From an uncultured Prevotella sp. (lineage in GTDB: Bacteria; Bacteroidota; Bacteroidia; Bacteroidales; Bacteroidaceae): DNA of 21,862 nucleotides. Below, one piece after another: positions 1-7,398 of this stretch; within the stretch, counting starts at the first letter, position 1; every line of letters begins with the position of its first letter. A program made the translations under genes and the position numbers. Under the pieces are notes generated by a model that was given only the letters and a program-made list of their open reading frames with translations, did not search any database and was not told the origin of the DNA. The stretch covers positions 1 to 21,862 of the forward strand of contig CAKQMS010000043.1 of NCBI GenBank assembly GCA_934254985.1, in the 5' to 3' direction.

Positions 1-11
1 AATTTTTGTCT

Positions 12-53
12 ACTCATAACTTAGTTTTTTAACATTTGACTTAGTTTATGAGT
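12..53. repeat. Short inverted repeat in left-edge intergenic DNA
   Basis: ACTCATAA (12-19) and TTATGAGT (46-53) are perfect 8-base inverted copies separated by 26 AT-rich bases. No gene is visible in positions 1-180, and nothing else there stands out. The repeat could be a weak terminator for a gene lying off the left edge, or chance in AT-rich DNA. Confidence 0.3.
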
Positions 54-180
54 CAACCTATTTCAGTACAAGACATTGTATGTAACTTGTTAATAATCAG
101 CTGAATGATAGTTTTTGGTATAAGAAACTATGTTCGGTATTCATATGCTTGCGTACGAGATAAAGAAAAGCAAGCAGCCA

Positions 181-223
181 CAAAAAATAGGAGATAAACA
201 ACCATAAAGTGCTTATCTCCTAT
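181..223 (-). terminator. Intrinsic terminator of the tRNA-Pro transcript
   Basis: Read on the minus strand, an 11-base stem (213-223 paired with 187-197) encloses a 15-base loop and is followed by a T-run (complement of the A-run at 182-187). It lies 10 bases beyond the tRNA 3' end, which fits termination of a monocistronic tRNA transcript. Confidence 0.8.
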
Positions 224-233
224 CAACGTTTTG

Positions 234-306
234 TCGGGATGACCAGACTCGAACTGGCGACCTCGCGCCCCCCAGACGTGTGCGCTACCAACTGCGCTAC
301 ATCCCG
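234..306 (-). tRNA. tRNA-Pro (anticodon GGG)
   Basis: The minus strand folds as a 73-base cloverleaf: acceptor CGGGATG with CATCCCG, D stem GCGC/GCGC, anticodon loop CTGGGGG (anticodon GGG, G at position 37), T arm GCCAG-TTCGAGT-CTGGT, discriminator A. CCA is not encoded. The anticodon stem CACGT/GCGCG is imperfect: A28 faces C42 and T31 wobbles with G39. The gene has its own promoter (328-359) and terminator (181-223). Proline GGG decodes CCC and CCT codons. Confidence 0.93.
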
Positions 307-327
307 ATCCTTCTTAAAAAGGGAGTG

Positions 328-359
328 CAAAGGTAGGCAAATTGCAGGATATTGCCAAA
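328..359 (-). promoter_or_regulatory. Bacteroidetes-type promoter of tRNA-Pro
   Basis: On the minus strand TACCTTTG (335 down to 328) matches the -7 consensus TAnnTTTG exactly, and TTTG (359 to 356) lies 20 bases upstream as the -33 element. The tRNA begins 22 bases beyond the -7 box. Confidence 0.8.
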
Positions 360-440
360 TATATACCTTGGTTTTCGATAAAAAAAGTTATTTAGCCTTA
401 TTCTCTCCTATATTAATTATGTGGTTTGCTTTTTTTTTAC

Positions 441-448
441 TAAATTTG
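441..448 (+). promoter_or_regulatory. -7 promoter element of the metalloproteinase gene
   Basis: TAAATTTG matches TAnnTTTG exactly. No clean TTTG is found 19-21 bases upstream (the TTTG at 425-428 is too close), so the -33 half is weak. Transcription would begin near 455, leaving about 40 bases of leader before the ATG at 495. Confidence 0.55.
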
Positions 449-494
449 CAGATACAAACCGATGCAGCGTAGCTGCAAGCAAAGTGGTGGTGAA

Positions 495-1694
495 ATGAGA
501 AAAAGAATAAAAACAATAATATATGCGTTGTGGTTGCTGATGGCATGCTGTGTGGTGACGGCATGCGGTGGCGACGATGGCGTAAGCGAGGGCGGAAAGC
601 AGCAGGTGGAAGACCAAGACGAGGACGACACAAAGGCTACGCTCGACGAGAGTTACGAATATAAGTTGCCCGTGATATTCCACGTCATCTACAAGGATGC
701 CAACGACGCTTCGCAATATATTCCGTCGGCAAGGCTTCAGCAGTTGCTCACCTATGTGAACATGATATATTCCGGCGGACTGTTTGGCGAAAGCGAGAAT
801 GTGAACATGAAGTTTGTGGCTGCCACCTACGACGAGAAGGGCAATAAGCTCGATACGCCTGGAGTGGAATACGTGAAATGGAATGGCACATATCCTATAT
901 CGCCATTGAAGTTTATGGGCGACAACTCGGGCAAATACGTCTCGTATCTTTGGGACCCCAACGAGTATATCAACGTGATGATGTACAACTTTGCCGATGG
1001 TGGCGATTCGGACGAAGGTACTGTGCTTGGCATCAGCCACATGCCTTACACCATCGTTGGTTCTACCGCCCTTGAGGGATTGGAAACAACTAAAGCAAAG
1101 AATATCCAAAAGCGCCAGCTTAAGTATCCGCATTGCGTTTCGATAAACAGCCTCTATGCCAATAAGAATGGCGACGGCGGATATTACGAGAGCGACCGAT
1201 ATGCCAATAGCAGCCACGAGGCAACATATATCTCGCCTTTCGATGTGGTGGTTACTCTGTCGCACGAGCTTGGTCACTATTTAGGTCTCTTCCATGCCTT
1301 CTCGGAGCATAAGGTAGAGAATGCCGATGGCACCACCACTACCGACACCTCAGAAGGATGCTACGATACCGACTATTGCGACGACACACCTTCGTATAAC
1401 CGCACGGAGTATATGAAATATATAGAATACTATATGAAATCTCATGCCACTCCACGACTACTGGATGTGTTGCTGCGCACTCCTTGCGAGGGCGACAACT
1501 ATCTGTCGGCAAACATCATGGACTATTCCTACACCTTAGGCTACAAGATTTCTGCACAACAGAAAGCGAGAATCAGAAACGTGATGTACTACAGTCCTCT
1601 GATTCCTGGACCAAAGAAGAATGGTGCTAACACCAGGGCTACAGGCTATGAAGCAGAAGGCAAGCTCGACTTGAAACCAATCGTTATTAAGTGA
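495..1694 (+). CDS. M43-type zinc metalloproteinase lipoprotein
   Basis: Predicted surface or periplasmic zinc endopeptidase of the metzincin clan (pappalysin/cytophagalysin type, resembling the BF0631-type lipoproteins of Bacteroidetes). The ATG at 495 is chosen over the in-frame ATG at 462 because it starts a normal lipoprotein signal (MRKRIK, hydrophobic core, lipobox VTAC with C24) and leaves a leader after the -7 box at 441. The product is 399 residues. The zinc site HELGHYLGLFH spans residues 257-267 (H257, E258, H261, H267). The Met-turn NIMDYS has its methionine at 342. A Cys/Asp-rich stretch (CYDTDYCDDTP) between them fits the disulfide or calcium region seen in this family. Substrate is unknown. 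The stop TGA lies inside a GTGAAGA repeat. Confidence 0.88.
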   Translation: MRKRIKTIIYALWLLMACCVVTACGGDDGVSEGGKQQVEDQDEDDTKATLDESYEYKLPVIFHVIYKDANDASQYIPSARLQQLLTYVNMIYSGGLFGESENVNMKFVAATYDEKGNKLDTPGVEYVKWNGTYPISPLKFMGDNSGKYVSYLWDPNEYINVMMYNFADGGDSDEGTVLGISHMPYTIVGSTALEGLETTKAKNIQKRQLKYPHCVSINSLYANKNGDGGYYESDRYANSSHEATYISPFDVVVTLSHELGHYLGLFHAFSEHKVENADGTTTTDTSEGCYDTDYCDDTPSYNRTEYMKYIEYYMKSHATPRLLDVLLRTPCEGDNYLSANIMDYSYTLGYKISAQQKARIRNVMYYSPLIPGPKKNGANTRATGYEAEGKLDLKPIVIK

Positions 1695-1720
1695 AGAGTG
1701 AAGAGGGAAGAGTGAAGAAT
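1688..1720 (+). repeat. GTGAAGA heptamer array (copy 1) over the stop codon
   Basis: After a TAA (1688-1690, out of frame here) come four heptamers: GTGAAGA, GTGAAGA, GGGAAGA, GTGAAGA (1691-1718), then AT. The metalloproteinase stop TGA (1692-1694) is inside the first unit. The whole 33-base block recurs identically at 10669-10701. The strand has no C. The remaining bases up to the aroA ATG at 1743 are AT-rich with no clear promoter. Confidence 0.9.
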
Positions 1721-1742
1721 CAAATAGAATATAAAATATATA

Positions 1743-2990
1743 ATGAAATACATAATTACAGCCCCACAGCATATTGATGCCGACATCGTGTTGCCAGCAT
1801 CAAAGAGTATCAGCAACAGGGCTTTGGTGATAAGTGCGTTGGCAGGTGGCAACAAGTTGCCACAAAACCTCTCAGATTGCGACGACACACGAGTGATAAC
1901 CCGTGCGCTTGCCAACAATCCGTACGAAATAGATATTATGGCTGCAGGCACAGCCATGAGATTTATGACCGCATATTTATGCACTCAAGAGGACGAACAT
2001 GTGATAACAGGCACAGAGCGTATGCGCCATCGTCCTATCGGAATATTGGTTGACGCCCTGCGCTATCTTGGTGCCGACATCGAATATGTGGGCGAAGAGG
2101 GCTATCCGCCTTTGAAGATAAAGGGCAAAACCCTCGATGGCGGTAGACTGGAGATGCCAGGCAACGTGAGCTCACAATATATCTCGGCATTGCTCATGAT
2201 AGGTCCGAGCCTGAAAAATGGTATCGAGCTCCACTTGAAGGGTGAGATTGTTTCGCGACCATATATCGACCTCACGCTATGGACGATGACAGAATATGGA
2301 GCCGACGTGGAGTGGACCGACGTAGACACTATTACCGTGAGACCAAAGCCATATACCGAACGCGAATTCTATATCGAAAACGACTGGAGCGCTTCGTCGT
2401 ATTGGTATGAGATATTGGCGCTCATCGACGACAGAGAGTCGAAGCTGAGACTCGAAGGACTCATGGATGGCTCTAAGCAAGGCGACTCTGTGGCTCGATA
2501 TATCTCGTCGATATTAGGTGTGAAAACAGCCTTTGCCTCACGCAAGGAGAATACTCCAACCACGGTAACCCTGTCGCGCCACATGCGCACATTGCCACGC
2601 CTCGACTACGACTTCGTCAACTCGCCCGACTTGGCACAGACCTATGTGGCTGCATGCTGCGCTATGGATATTCCATTCCATTTCACCGGACTTGCAAGTC
2701 TTAAGATTAAGGAAACCGACCGAATAGAGGCGCTGAAGACAGAACTCAGAAAGTTGGGCTATGTGGTGAAAGATGCCAATAACAGCGAGCTGATATGGGA
2801 TGGCGAGCGATGCGAGCCTACAAGCGAAGCCATCGATACCTACGAAGACCATCGTATGGCTATGGCTTTTGCACCATTGGCTATAAAGCTCGGAAAGATT
2901 GAAATCAACAATCCACAGGTGGTAACAAAGTCGTATCCTGCATACTGGGACGACCTAAAGAAAGCTGGTTTTGAAATATGCTCTATCTGA
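1743..2990 (+). CDS. aroA: 3-phosphoshikimate 1-carboxyvinyltransferase (EPSP synthase)
   Basis: Catalyses transfer of enolpyruvate from PEP to shikimate 3-phosphate, the sixth step of the shikimate pathway, in the cytoplasm. The 415 residues are close to the family norm of about 430. Diagnostic motifs are present: LPASKSISNRAL near the start (K21, S22, R26), AAGTAMRFM, RMRHRPIGILVDALR, SSQYISALLM, NSPDLAQTYVA with the catalytic Asp, KIKETDRIEALK with the catalytic Glu, and YEDHRMAMAFAP near the C-terminus. No key residue is missing. It is the first gene of a co-directional run, and its last 13 bases overlap the next gene, implying co-translation. No strong promoter is visible in the 48-base gap upstream. 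Confidence 0.96.
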   Translation: MKYIITAPQHIDADIVLPASKSISNRALVISALAGGNKLPQNLSDCDDTRVITRALANNPYEIDIMAAGTAMRFMTAYLCTQEDEHVITGTERMRHRPIGILVDALRYLGADIEYVGEEGYPPLKIKGKTLDGGRLEMPGNVSSQYISALLMIGPSLKNGIELHLKGEIVSRPYIDLTLWTMTEYGADVEWTDVDTITVRPKPYTEREFYIENDWSASSYWYEILALIDDRESKLRLEGLMDGSKQGDSVARYISSILGVKTAFASRKENTPTTVTLSRHMRTLPRLDYDFVNSPDLAQTYVAACCAMDIPFHFTGLASLKIKETDRIEALKTELRKLGYVVKDANNSELIWDGERCEPTSEAIDTYEDHRMAMAFAPLAIKLGKIEINNPQVVTKSYPAYWDDLKKAGFEICSI

Positions 2991-3367
2991 TAATAGCGCT
3001 GATAGTGCTCGGCATAGTGGCTGCCCTGATAGCAGTCGTCAGGTCGAAGCAAGGACATATAGACGAGGTGGTGACGACAACTGCCGACTGCGGCACCTGT
3101 AATGGCGAAAACACCAAGTGCGAGCAGGAGTGCATGATGGAAGCTGCCACCAAGCCAATAGTATATTTCGACGACGAAGAATTGGACCGCTATCGCCATC
3201 GCCCTTCCGACTGCTATACCGACGAGGAGGCTGAAGAGTTTGCTGAGGTGATGTACACCATGCGACCCGAAGAGGTGAAGGACTGGAATCGCAGTCTGAT
3301 TCTGAGAGAGATTAATGTGCCCGACCAGATAAAGGACGAGCTGATAATGATGATCGACCATCAATAA
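2978..3367 (+). CDS. Small membrane-anchored protein with a Cys cluster, function unknown
   Basis: A 129-residue protein with one N-terminal membrane helix (about residues 2-21), then a short linker with four clustered cysteines (C38, C41, C48, C52: CxxC, six residues, CxxxC), a lone C79 and an acidic C-terminal domain rich in D and E. The four-Cys pattern could bind a metal or an iron-sulfur centre, or form disulfides. This is inference, as no known family was recognised. The ATG lies inside aroA (13-base overlap), so translation is probably coupled. The small size, membrane anchor and Cys cluster recall FeoB-associated Cys-rich proteins, but the acidic domain does not fit that family. Coding is supported by the overlap geometry and a coherent hydrophobic/acidic composition. 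Confidence 0.8.
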   Translation: MLYLIIALIVLGIVAALIAVVRSKQGHIDEVVTTTADCGTCNGENTKCEQECMMEAATKPIVYFDDEELDRYRHRPSDCYTDEEAEEFAEVMYTMRPEEVKDWNRSLILREINVPDQIKDELIMMIDHQ

Positions 3368-3384
3368 CCCACTTTCCTTTCTTT

Positions 3385-4824
3385 ATGGAAACATTAAAAG
3401 AAAAAACAGCCAAGGGAATGTTCTGGGGCGGTATGAATAATGTGGTGCAACAGATAATAGGCTTGGTGTTTGGCATTATCTTGGGCCGACTGCTCTGTCC
3501 CGACGACTATGGTTTGATAGCCATGATAATGGTGATATCGCTCATAGCTACGGCTTTGCAGAATAGCGGTTTTAGCGTGGGACTGATAAATATCAAGCAG
3601 CCCACCCACAAAGACTATAATGCCGTGTTTTGGTTCAACATCCTGATGGGTGGCTCCTTGTATCTGCTGTTGGTGGCTTGTGCGCCACTCATAGCCTGGT
3701 ACTACAACGAACCACGCCTGACCTCGCTCTGCCGCTACGCCTTTCTTACCGTGGTGATGTCGAGCATGGGAACAGCCCAAAGTGCTTATCTCACCAAGAA
3801 TATGAAGGTGAAGGAGATGGCAAAGACCGGCATGACGGCAGTATTGGTGTCGAGCATAGTAGGCGTAAGCATGGCATACTTCGGCATGGGCTATTGGGCG
3901 TTGGCTTCGCAGTCGATAGTGTTTATCGGCATGAACTCCCTGCTGCTATGGGTGTTCTCAGATTGGCGCCCAACCTTCGAGTTCGACTTTTCGCCCATAA
4001 AGCGCATGTTCCGCTTCTCCGTGAAGATGTTGGCAACCAATATCATCAACCACGTCAACAACAACGTGCTCAACATATTGCTCGGAAAATATTATTCCAC
4101 CACAGCCACAGGATATTACAACCAGGCATATCAATGGAATTTCAAGCTCTTTAGCTTGGTGCAAGGCATGCTCTACCAGGTTACGCAACCCATGCTGGTG
4201 AGCCTACGCGAAGAGCCCGGCAGACAGCTCAACGCCCTGAGAAAACTAATCCGCTTCACAGCCTTTCTCTCGTTTCCCCTGTTGCTTGGCTTTGGCTTGG
4301 TGTCTACAGAGTTTATCTCCGTCACCATTACCGACAAATGGCTGCCTGCAGCAAACCTGATAAAGATACTATGCGTAGGAGGAGCCGTGATGCCATTGCA
4401 TACCGCCCTGTCGTATATGGTGATAACCAAGGGACGCTCAGATATCAACTTCTGGTGCACAATAGGACTTGGACTCGTGGAAATGCTGATAATGATAACC
4501 ATTTGGCAACTCGGCATCACTACCATGGTAGTGGCATATACTTCGATAAACGTGGTGTGGGTATTGGTGTGGCATTTCTTTGTGCGCCGCCTCACAGGCT
4601 ACAGCCTTCTGCATCTGCTCATGGATACCGTGCCATTTGCCTTGGCAGCCTTTGGAGTGATGGCGCTATGCTATGTGGCTACGATGTCGATAACCAACAA
4701 CTGGCTGCTCCTTGCTGCGAGAATACCTATGGCGGTGGTGCTATACTTTGTGGTGATGAAGGTGGCGCGAGTGAAGATACTCGACGAGTGTTTGCAGTTT
4801 GCAAAAAGAAAAACTAAACACTAA
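3385..4824 (+). CDS. Wzx-type polysaccharide/lipid-linked oligosaccharide flippase
   Basis: An inner-membrane protein of the MOP superfamily (polysaccharide transporter, WzxC/RfbX-like). It is predicted to flip undecaprenyl-linked glycan units to the periplasmic face. It has 479 residues, typical for the family. The N-terminus (KEKTAKGMFWGG, then GRLLCPDDYGLIAM) is characteristic. About 12-14 hydrophobic helices run through the protein, and a basic C-terminal tail ends in KTKH. The last codons and the TAA stop are made of the heptamer repeat at 4815-4863, so the extreme C-terminus is repeat-derived. A GT14 transferase and a LicD protein follow, consistent with a small surface-glycan cluster. 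The substrate cannot be told from sequence. Confidence 0.9.
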   Translation: METLKEKTAKGMFWGGMNNVVQQIIGLVFGIILGRLLCPDDYGLIAMIMVISLIATALQNSGFSVGLINIKQPTHKDYNAVFWFNILMGGSLYLLLVACAPLIAWYYNEPRLTSLCRYAFLTVVMSSMGTAQSAYLTKNMKVKEMAKTGMTAVLVSSIVGVSMAYFGMGYWALASQSIVFIGMNSLLLWVFSDWRPTFEFDFSPIKRMFRFSVKMLATNIINHVNNNVLNILLGKYYSTTATGYYNQAYQWNFKLFSLVQGMLYQVTQPMLVSLREEPGRQLNALRKLIRFTAFLSFPLLLGFGLVSTEFISVTITDKWLPAANLIKILCVGGAVMPLHTALSYMVITKGRSDINFWCTIGLGLVEMLIMITIWQLGITTMVVAYTSINVVWVLVWHFFVRRLTGYSLLHLLMDTVPFALAAFGVMALCYVATMSITNNWLLLAARIPMAVVLYFVVMKVARVKILDECLQFAKRKTKH

Positions 4825-4863
4825 ACATTACACATTACACATTAAACACTAAACATTACACAT
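4815..4863 (+). repeat. TAAACAY/TACACAT heptamer array linking flippase and GT14 genes
   Basis: Seven consecutive heptamers in the order A-B-C-C-A-B-C, with A = TAAACAC, B = TAAACAT, C = TACACAT. The pattern repeats after 28 bases. Unit 1 lies inside the flippase gene and unit 2 begins with its TAA stop (4822-4824). The array ends four bases before the ATG of the GT14 gene at 4868, in a final degenerate unit TAAAATG that contains that ATG. The strand has no G. No promoter or terminator is visible in the gap. Confidence 0.9.
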
Positions 4864-4867
4864 TAAA

Positions 4868-5758
4868 ATGAAAATAGCATTTTTGATATCTGCCCATACC
4901 GACGCCAAACAGCTACACAGGCTTGTAGACGCTTTGCCCGACGGTTCGCAGAAATATATACATATCGATGCCAAGAGCAACATTCAGCAGTTTGAGCAAG
5001 AACTGGCTGCTGCCCAGGGTGTGCACTTCTTGACGCATAGAGTCAACGTGGTGTGGGGAAGTTTCAACGAGGTGGAATATCAGATGGAGCTGATACGCGA
5101 AGCCCTGACCTGCAATCCCGACTATCTCATCACGATAAGCGGCATGGACTATCCTGTGTGGAGCAAGCAGCGCATCACAGACTATCTTAGTTCCCTTAAC
5201 CATCGAAACATATTGATGGGCATACGCATGATGCCAGACGATCGTGCAACAAGGCTATATCAGGAATTCCGATTTATGAACACTCGCCCATGGAAGAATG
5301 GTGGAGCGGGTAGCAAACTGCGTGTTGCCATACGCAAGATAATTGCCGCCATGAGAATAAAGAAACCGCTATACGCCATGAGCGATGGCAAGCGCTACGA
5401 CCTATACAAGGGTGCTGCATGGTGGGCTATTACGCCCGAGCTGGCAACCGAGGTGTTGAAGCAATGGGACGACAACGGGGCGCTGAAGAAATACTTCTCG
5501 TCATCGTTCTGTCCTGCCGAAACCTTTGTGCAGACCGTAGCTTTCAATTCAGAATATAAAGACAAGTGTATGCTCGTGGAGGGCAAATATACCACCCTGG
5601 CAGCACTAACACCAATGACATTCATCGACTATAATCCAACCATAAAGTTGCTCGACGAAACCGACTATGACAGGATAGTGGAGTCGGGCAAGATGTTTTG
5701 CCGAAAGATAGTTAGCGGCACGAGCGACAAGCTGGTAGAGATGTTTAATGAAAGGTAA
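4868..5758 (+). CDS. GT14-family glycosyltransferase (core-2/I-branching type)
   Basis: A 296-residue cytosolic or membrane-associated transferase of the Branch family (GT14), related to beta-1,6-N-acetylglucosaminyltransferases. Family signs are the start MKIAFLISAH, IHIDAK (31-36), VVWGSF (61-66), ISGMDYP (90-96, equivalent to the LSGxxxP motif), and GAAWWAIT (from 182), followed by the PAETF segment that carries an acidic residue. Bacterial members act on surface glycans; donor and acceptor are unknown. It starts directly after the heptamer array and is followed 18 bases later by the licD-like gene, so the two are probably co-transcribed. Confidence 0.9.
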   Translation: MKIAFLISAHTDAKQLHRLVDALPDGSQKYIHIDAKSNIQQFEQELAAAQGVHFLTHRVNVVWGSFNEVEYQMELIREALTCNPDYLITISGMDYPVWSKQRITDYLSSLNHRNILMGIRMMPDDRATRLYQEFRFMNTRPWKNGGAGSKLRVAIRKIIAAMRIKKPLYAMSDGKRYDLYKGAAWWAITPELATEVLKQWDDNGALKKYFSSSFCPAETFVQTVAFNSEYKDKCMLVEGKYTTLAALTPMTFIDYNPTIKLLDETDYDRIVESGKMFCRKIVSGTSDKLVEMFNER

Positions 5759-5776
5759 GAGATATATAAAGAGATT

Positions 5777-6577
5777 ATGAGTTTCAACGCAAAAGAACTA
5801 AAAGAGAAATATAATCCAGATGGTTCGGTGACATACAAGATGCAGCAACGCATGTTGGACTTGCTGAAAGTTATCGACGCCATCTGCCGTAAGCACAATA
5901 TGCAATATTGGCTGTCGGGCGGCACCATGCTTGGCGCCATTCGCCATCAAGGTTTCATACCTTGGGACGACGATTTAGACATAGAGATGTTTCGTCCCGA
6001 CTTCGAGAAGCTGATGAGAATCCTGCCATCAGAATTGCCCGACAGCATCCGACTGCAATGGCACACCACAGACAAGAACTATTTCTTCCAGTATGCCAAG
6101 GTTAGAGACTGCAATAGCCAGGTGTTTGAACATAATGGCTACGACAAGATATGGCGCGAGCATGGAGTGTGGGTAGACATATTCCCTGTGGAGCCATCGC
6201 CACGATGGGCACATAAGCTGTCGTGTGCCACCCTTGGTCATTGCTATAAGATGCTTCGCACAGCCAAAGACCCTAACGATGTGGTGGGCAAGGTGCGACT
6301 GCTGGCAGCACTAAACCGAGATATCATCTACCCTCTGCTTCGCGCCATAGCAAAAGTGTGGCGAGTAGACTACTACGACTTCTCGTTGGGCACACCATAT
6401 TATATCCGCAGCAAGAAAGATGCTATATTGCCAGTTAGATATGTGAAGTTTGAAGACTTCGAGGCACCTGTGATGAATAAGGTAGAAGAAGCCCTCTCGG
6501 CAAGATTCCATAACTATATGGAGCTGCCAGAGAATCCTGGTAGCCAGAACCATTCCGACGATATAAAGATTTGGTAG
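5777..6577 (+). CDS. LicD-family phosphotransferase-like protein
   Basis: Belongs to the LicD family (nucleotidyltransferase fold), whose members attach phosphocholine or other phosphoryl groups to surface glycans; fukutin is a distant relative. In 266 residues the core motif is clear: WLSGGTMLGAIRHQGFIPWDDDLDIEM, in segments at 45-56 and 57-71, with GGT at 48-50 and the metal-binding DDDLD at 64-68. An aromatic-rich segment follows (WREHGVWVDIFPVE), also typical. With the flippase and GT14 genes it suggests a phosphoryl-modified surface glycan. The actual donor (CDP-choline or another) cannot be inferred. The stop TAG at 6575 is two bases from the next ATG. Confidence 0.9.
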   Translation: MSFNAKELKEKYNPDGSVTYKMQQRMLDLLKVIDAICRKHNMQYWLSGGTMLGAIRHQGFIPWDDDLDIEMFRPDFEKLMRILPSELPDSIRLQWHTTDKNYFFQYAKVRDCNSQVFEHNGYDKIWREHGVWVDIFPVEPSPRWAHKLSCATLGHCYKMLRTAKDPNDVVGKVRLLAALNRDIIYPLLRAIAKVWRVDYYDFSLGTPYYIRSKKDAILPVRYVKFEDFEAPVMNKVEEALSARFHNYMELPENPGSQNHSDDIKIW

Positions 6578-6579
6578 CC

Positions 6580-7389
6580 ATGTTGGAAATACTTCAGTAT
6601 CCGTTCTTCCAAAACGCATTGCTCGGTAGTTTGCTGGCAAGCATATTGTGTGCCATCGTTGGCACATATATTGTGTCGCGCCGCTTAGTGTTCATAAGTG
6701 GCGGCATCACCCATGCCTCGTTTGGCGGTATAGGTCTTGGCGTATATTTCGGGCTAAACCCTATATTGTCGGCAATGGCGTTTGCGGTGGCAAGTGCGTT
6801 GGGAGTGGAATGGATGTCGAGGAAAGGCGATGTGAGAGAAGACTCGGCGATAGCGATGTTTTGGACCTTGGGCATGAGCGTCGGCATCATCTGCTGTTTC
6901 CTTTCTCCAGGCTTCATGCCCGACCTCTCGTCGTATCTCTTTGGCAATATCCTCACCATCGATAGCCAAGATCTATGGCTGTTGGCAGGAGTAACCCTGC
7001 TTGCCGCGATAATCTTCATGGCATTCTATCGACAAATATTGAGCATATCCTTCGACTCCACCTTTGCCCAATCGCAAGGACTGCCCGTGCTGTTGGTGGA
7101 ATATGGTCTGATGGCTTTGGTGGCTATGACCATAGTGGCAACCCTGCGCATGGTGGGCATAGTGCTCGCAATAAGTCTGCTCACCATTCCGCAGATGACC
7201 GCCAACCTGCTGACCAGCAGTTTTAAGCGCATCATCTTTTGGAGCATGCTGATAGGGTGGGTAGACTGCCTGGTGGGCTTAGCCATATCATATTATTGCA
7301 ATGTGCCTTCAGGAGCATCTATAATATTTGTCAGCATAGTGATTTATGCCATTGTCAAGGCAATAAAATGGAGCATAAAGCGTTTTTAA
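6580..7389 (+). CDS. znuB: ABC-3 family metal (Zn/Mn/Fe) transporter permease
   Basis: An inner-membrane permease of the ZnuB/MntB type that carries divalent metal through an ABC importer. From the ATG at 6580 it has 269 residues with about 7-8 helices. Recognisable pieces are VGTYIVSRRLVFISGGITHASFGG near the N-terminus (in two conserved stretches, SRRLVF and the H-AS-FGG segment) and the late LVATLRMVGIVLAISLLTIPQ region. The ATG is two bases after the licD stop. An in-frame TTG at 6571 would overlap that stop and is less likely. No ATPase (ZnuC) or binding protein (ZnuA) gene is present in this window, so partners must be elsewhere. The symbol reflects the family, not a proven metal. Confidence 0.88.
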   Translation: MLEILQYPFFQNALLGSLLASILCAIVGTYIVSRRLVFISGGITHASFGGIGLGVYFGLNPILSAMAFAVASALGVEWMSRKGDVREDSAIAMFWTLGMSVGIICCFLSPGFMPDLSSYLFGNILTIDSQDLWLLAGVTLLAAIIFMAFYRQILSISFDSTFAQSQGLPVLLVEYGLMALVAMTIVATLRMVGIVLAISLLTIPQMTANLLTSSFKRIIFWSMLIGWVDCLVGLAISYYCNVPSGASIIFVSIVIYAIVKAIKWSIKRF

Positions 7390-7398
7390 GTTTAAAGT

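Noticed and set aside
234..306. tRNA-Pro as an attachment site of an integrated element
   Set aside because: No integrase gene or duplicated tRNA 3' end was seen in the window.
209..472. Plus-strand open frame across the tRNA-Pro gene
   Set aside because: The reading frame (RLELATSRPPD and so on) is the antisense translation of the tRNA and its terminator, a familiar false gene.
417..1277. Long minus-strand open frame opposite the metalloproteinase gene
   Set aside because: The plus-strand frame has zinc-site and Met-turn motifs and a lipoprotein signal; the opposite frame has no recognisable domain and reflects codon bias.
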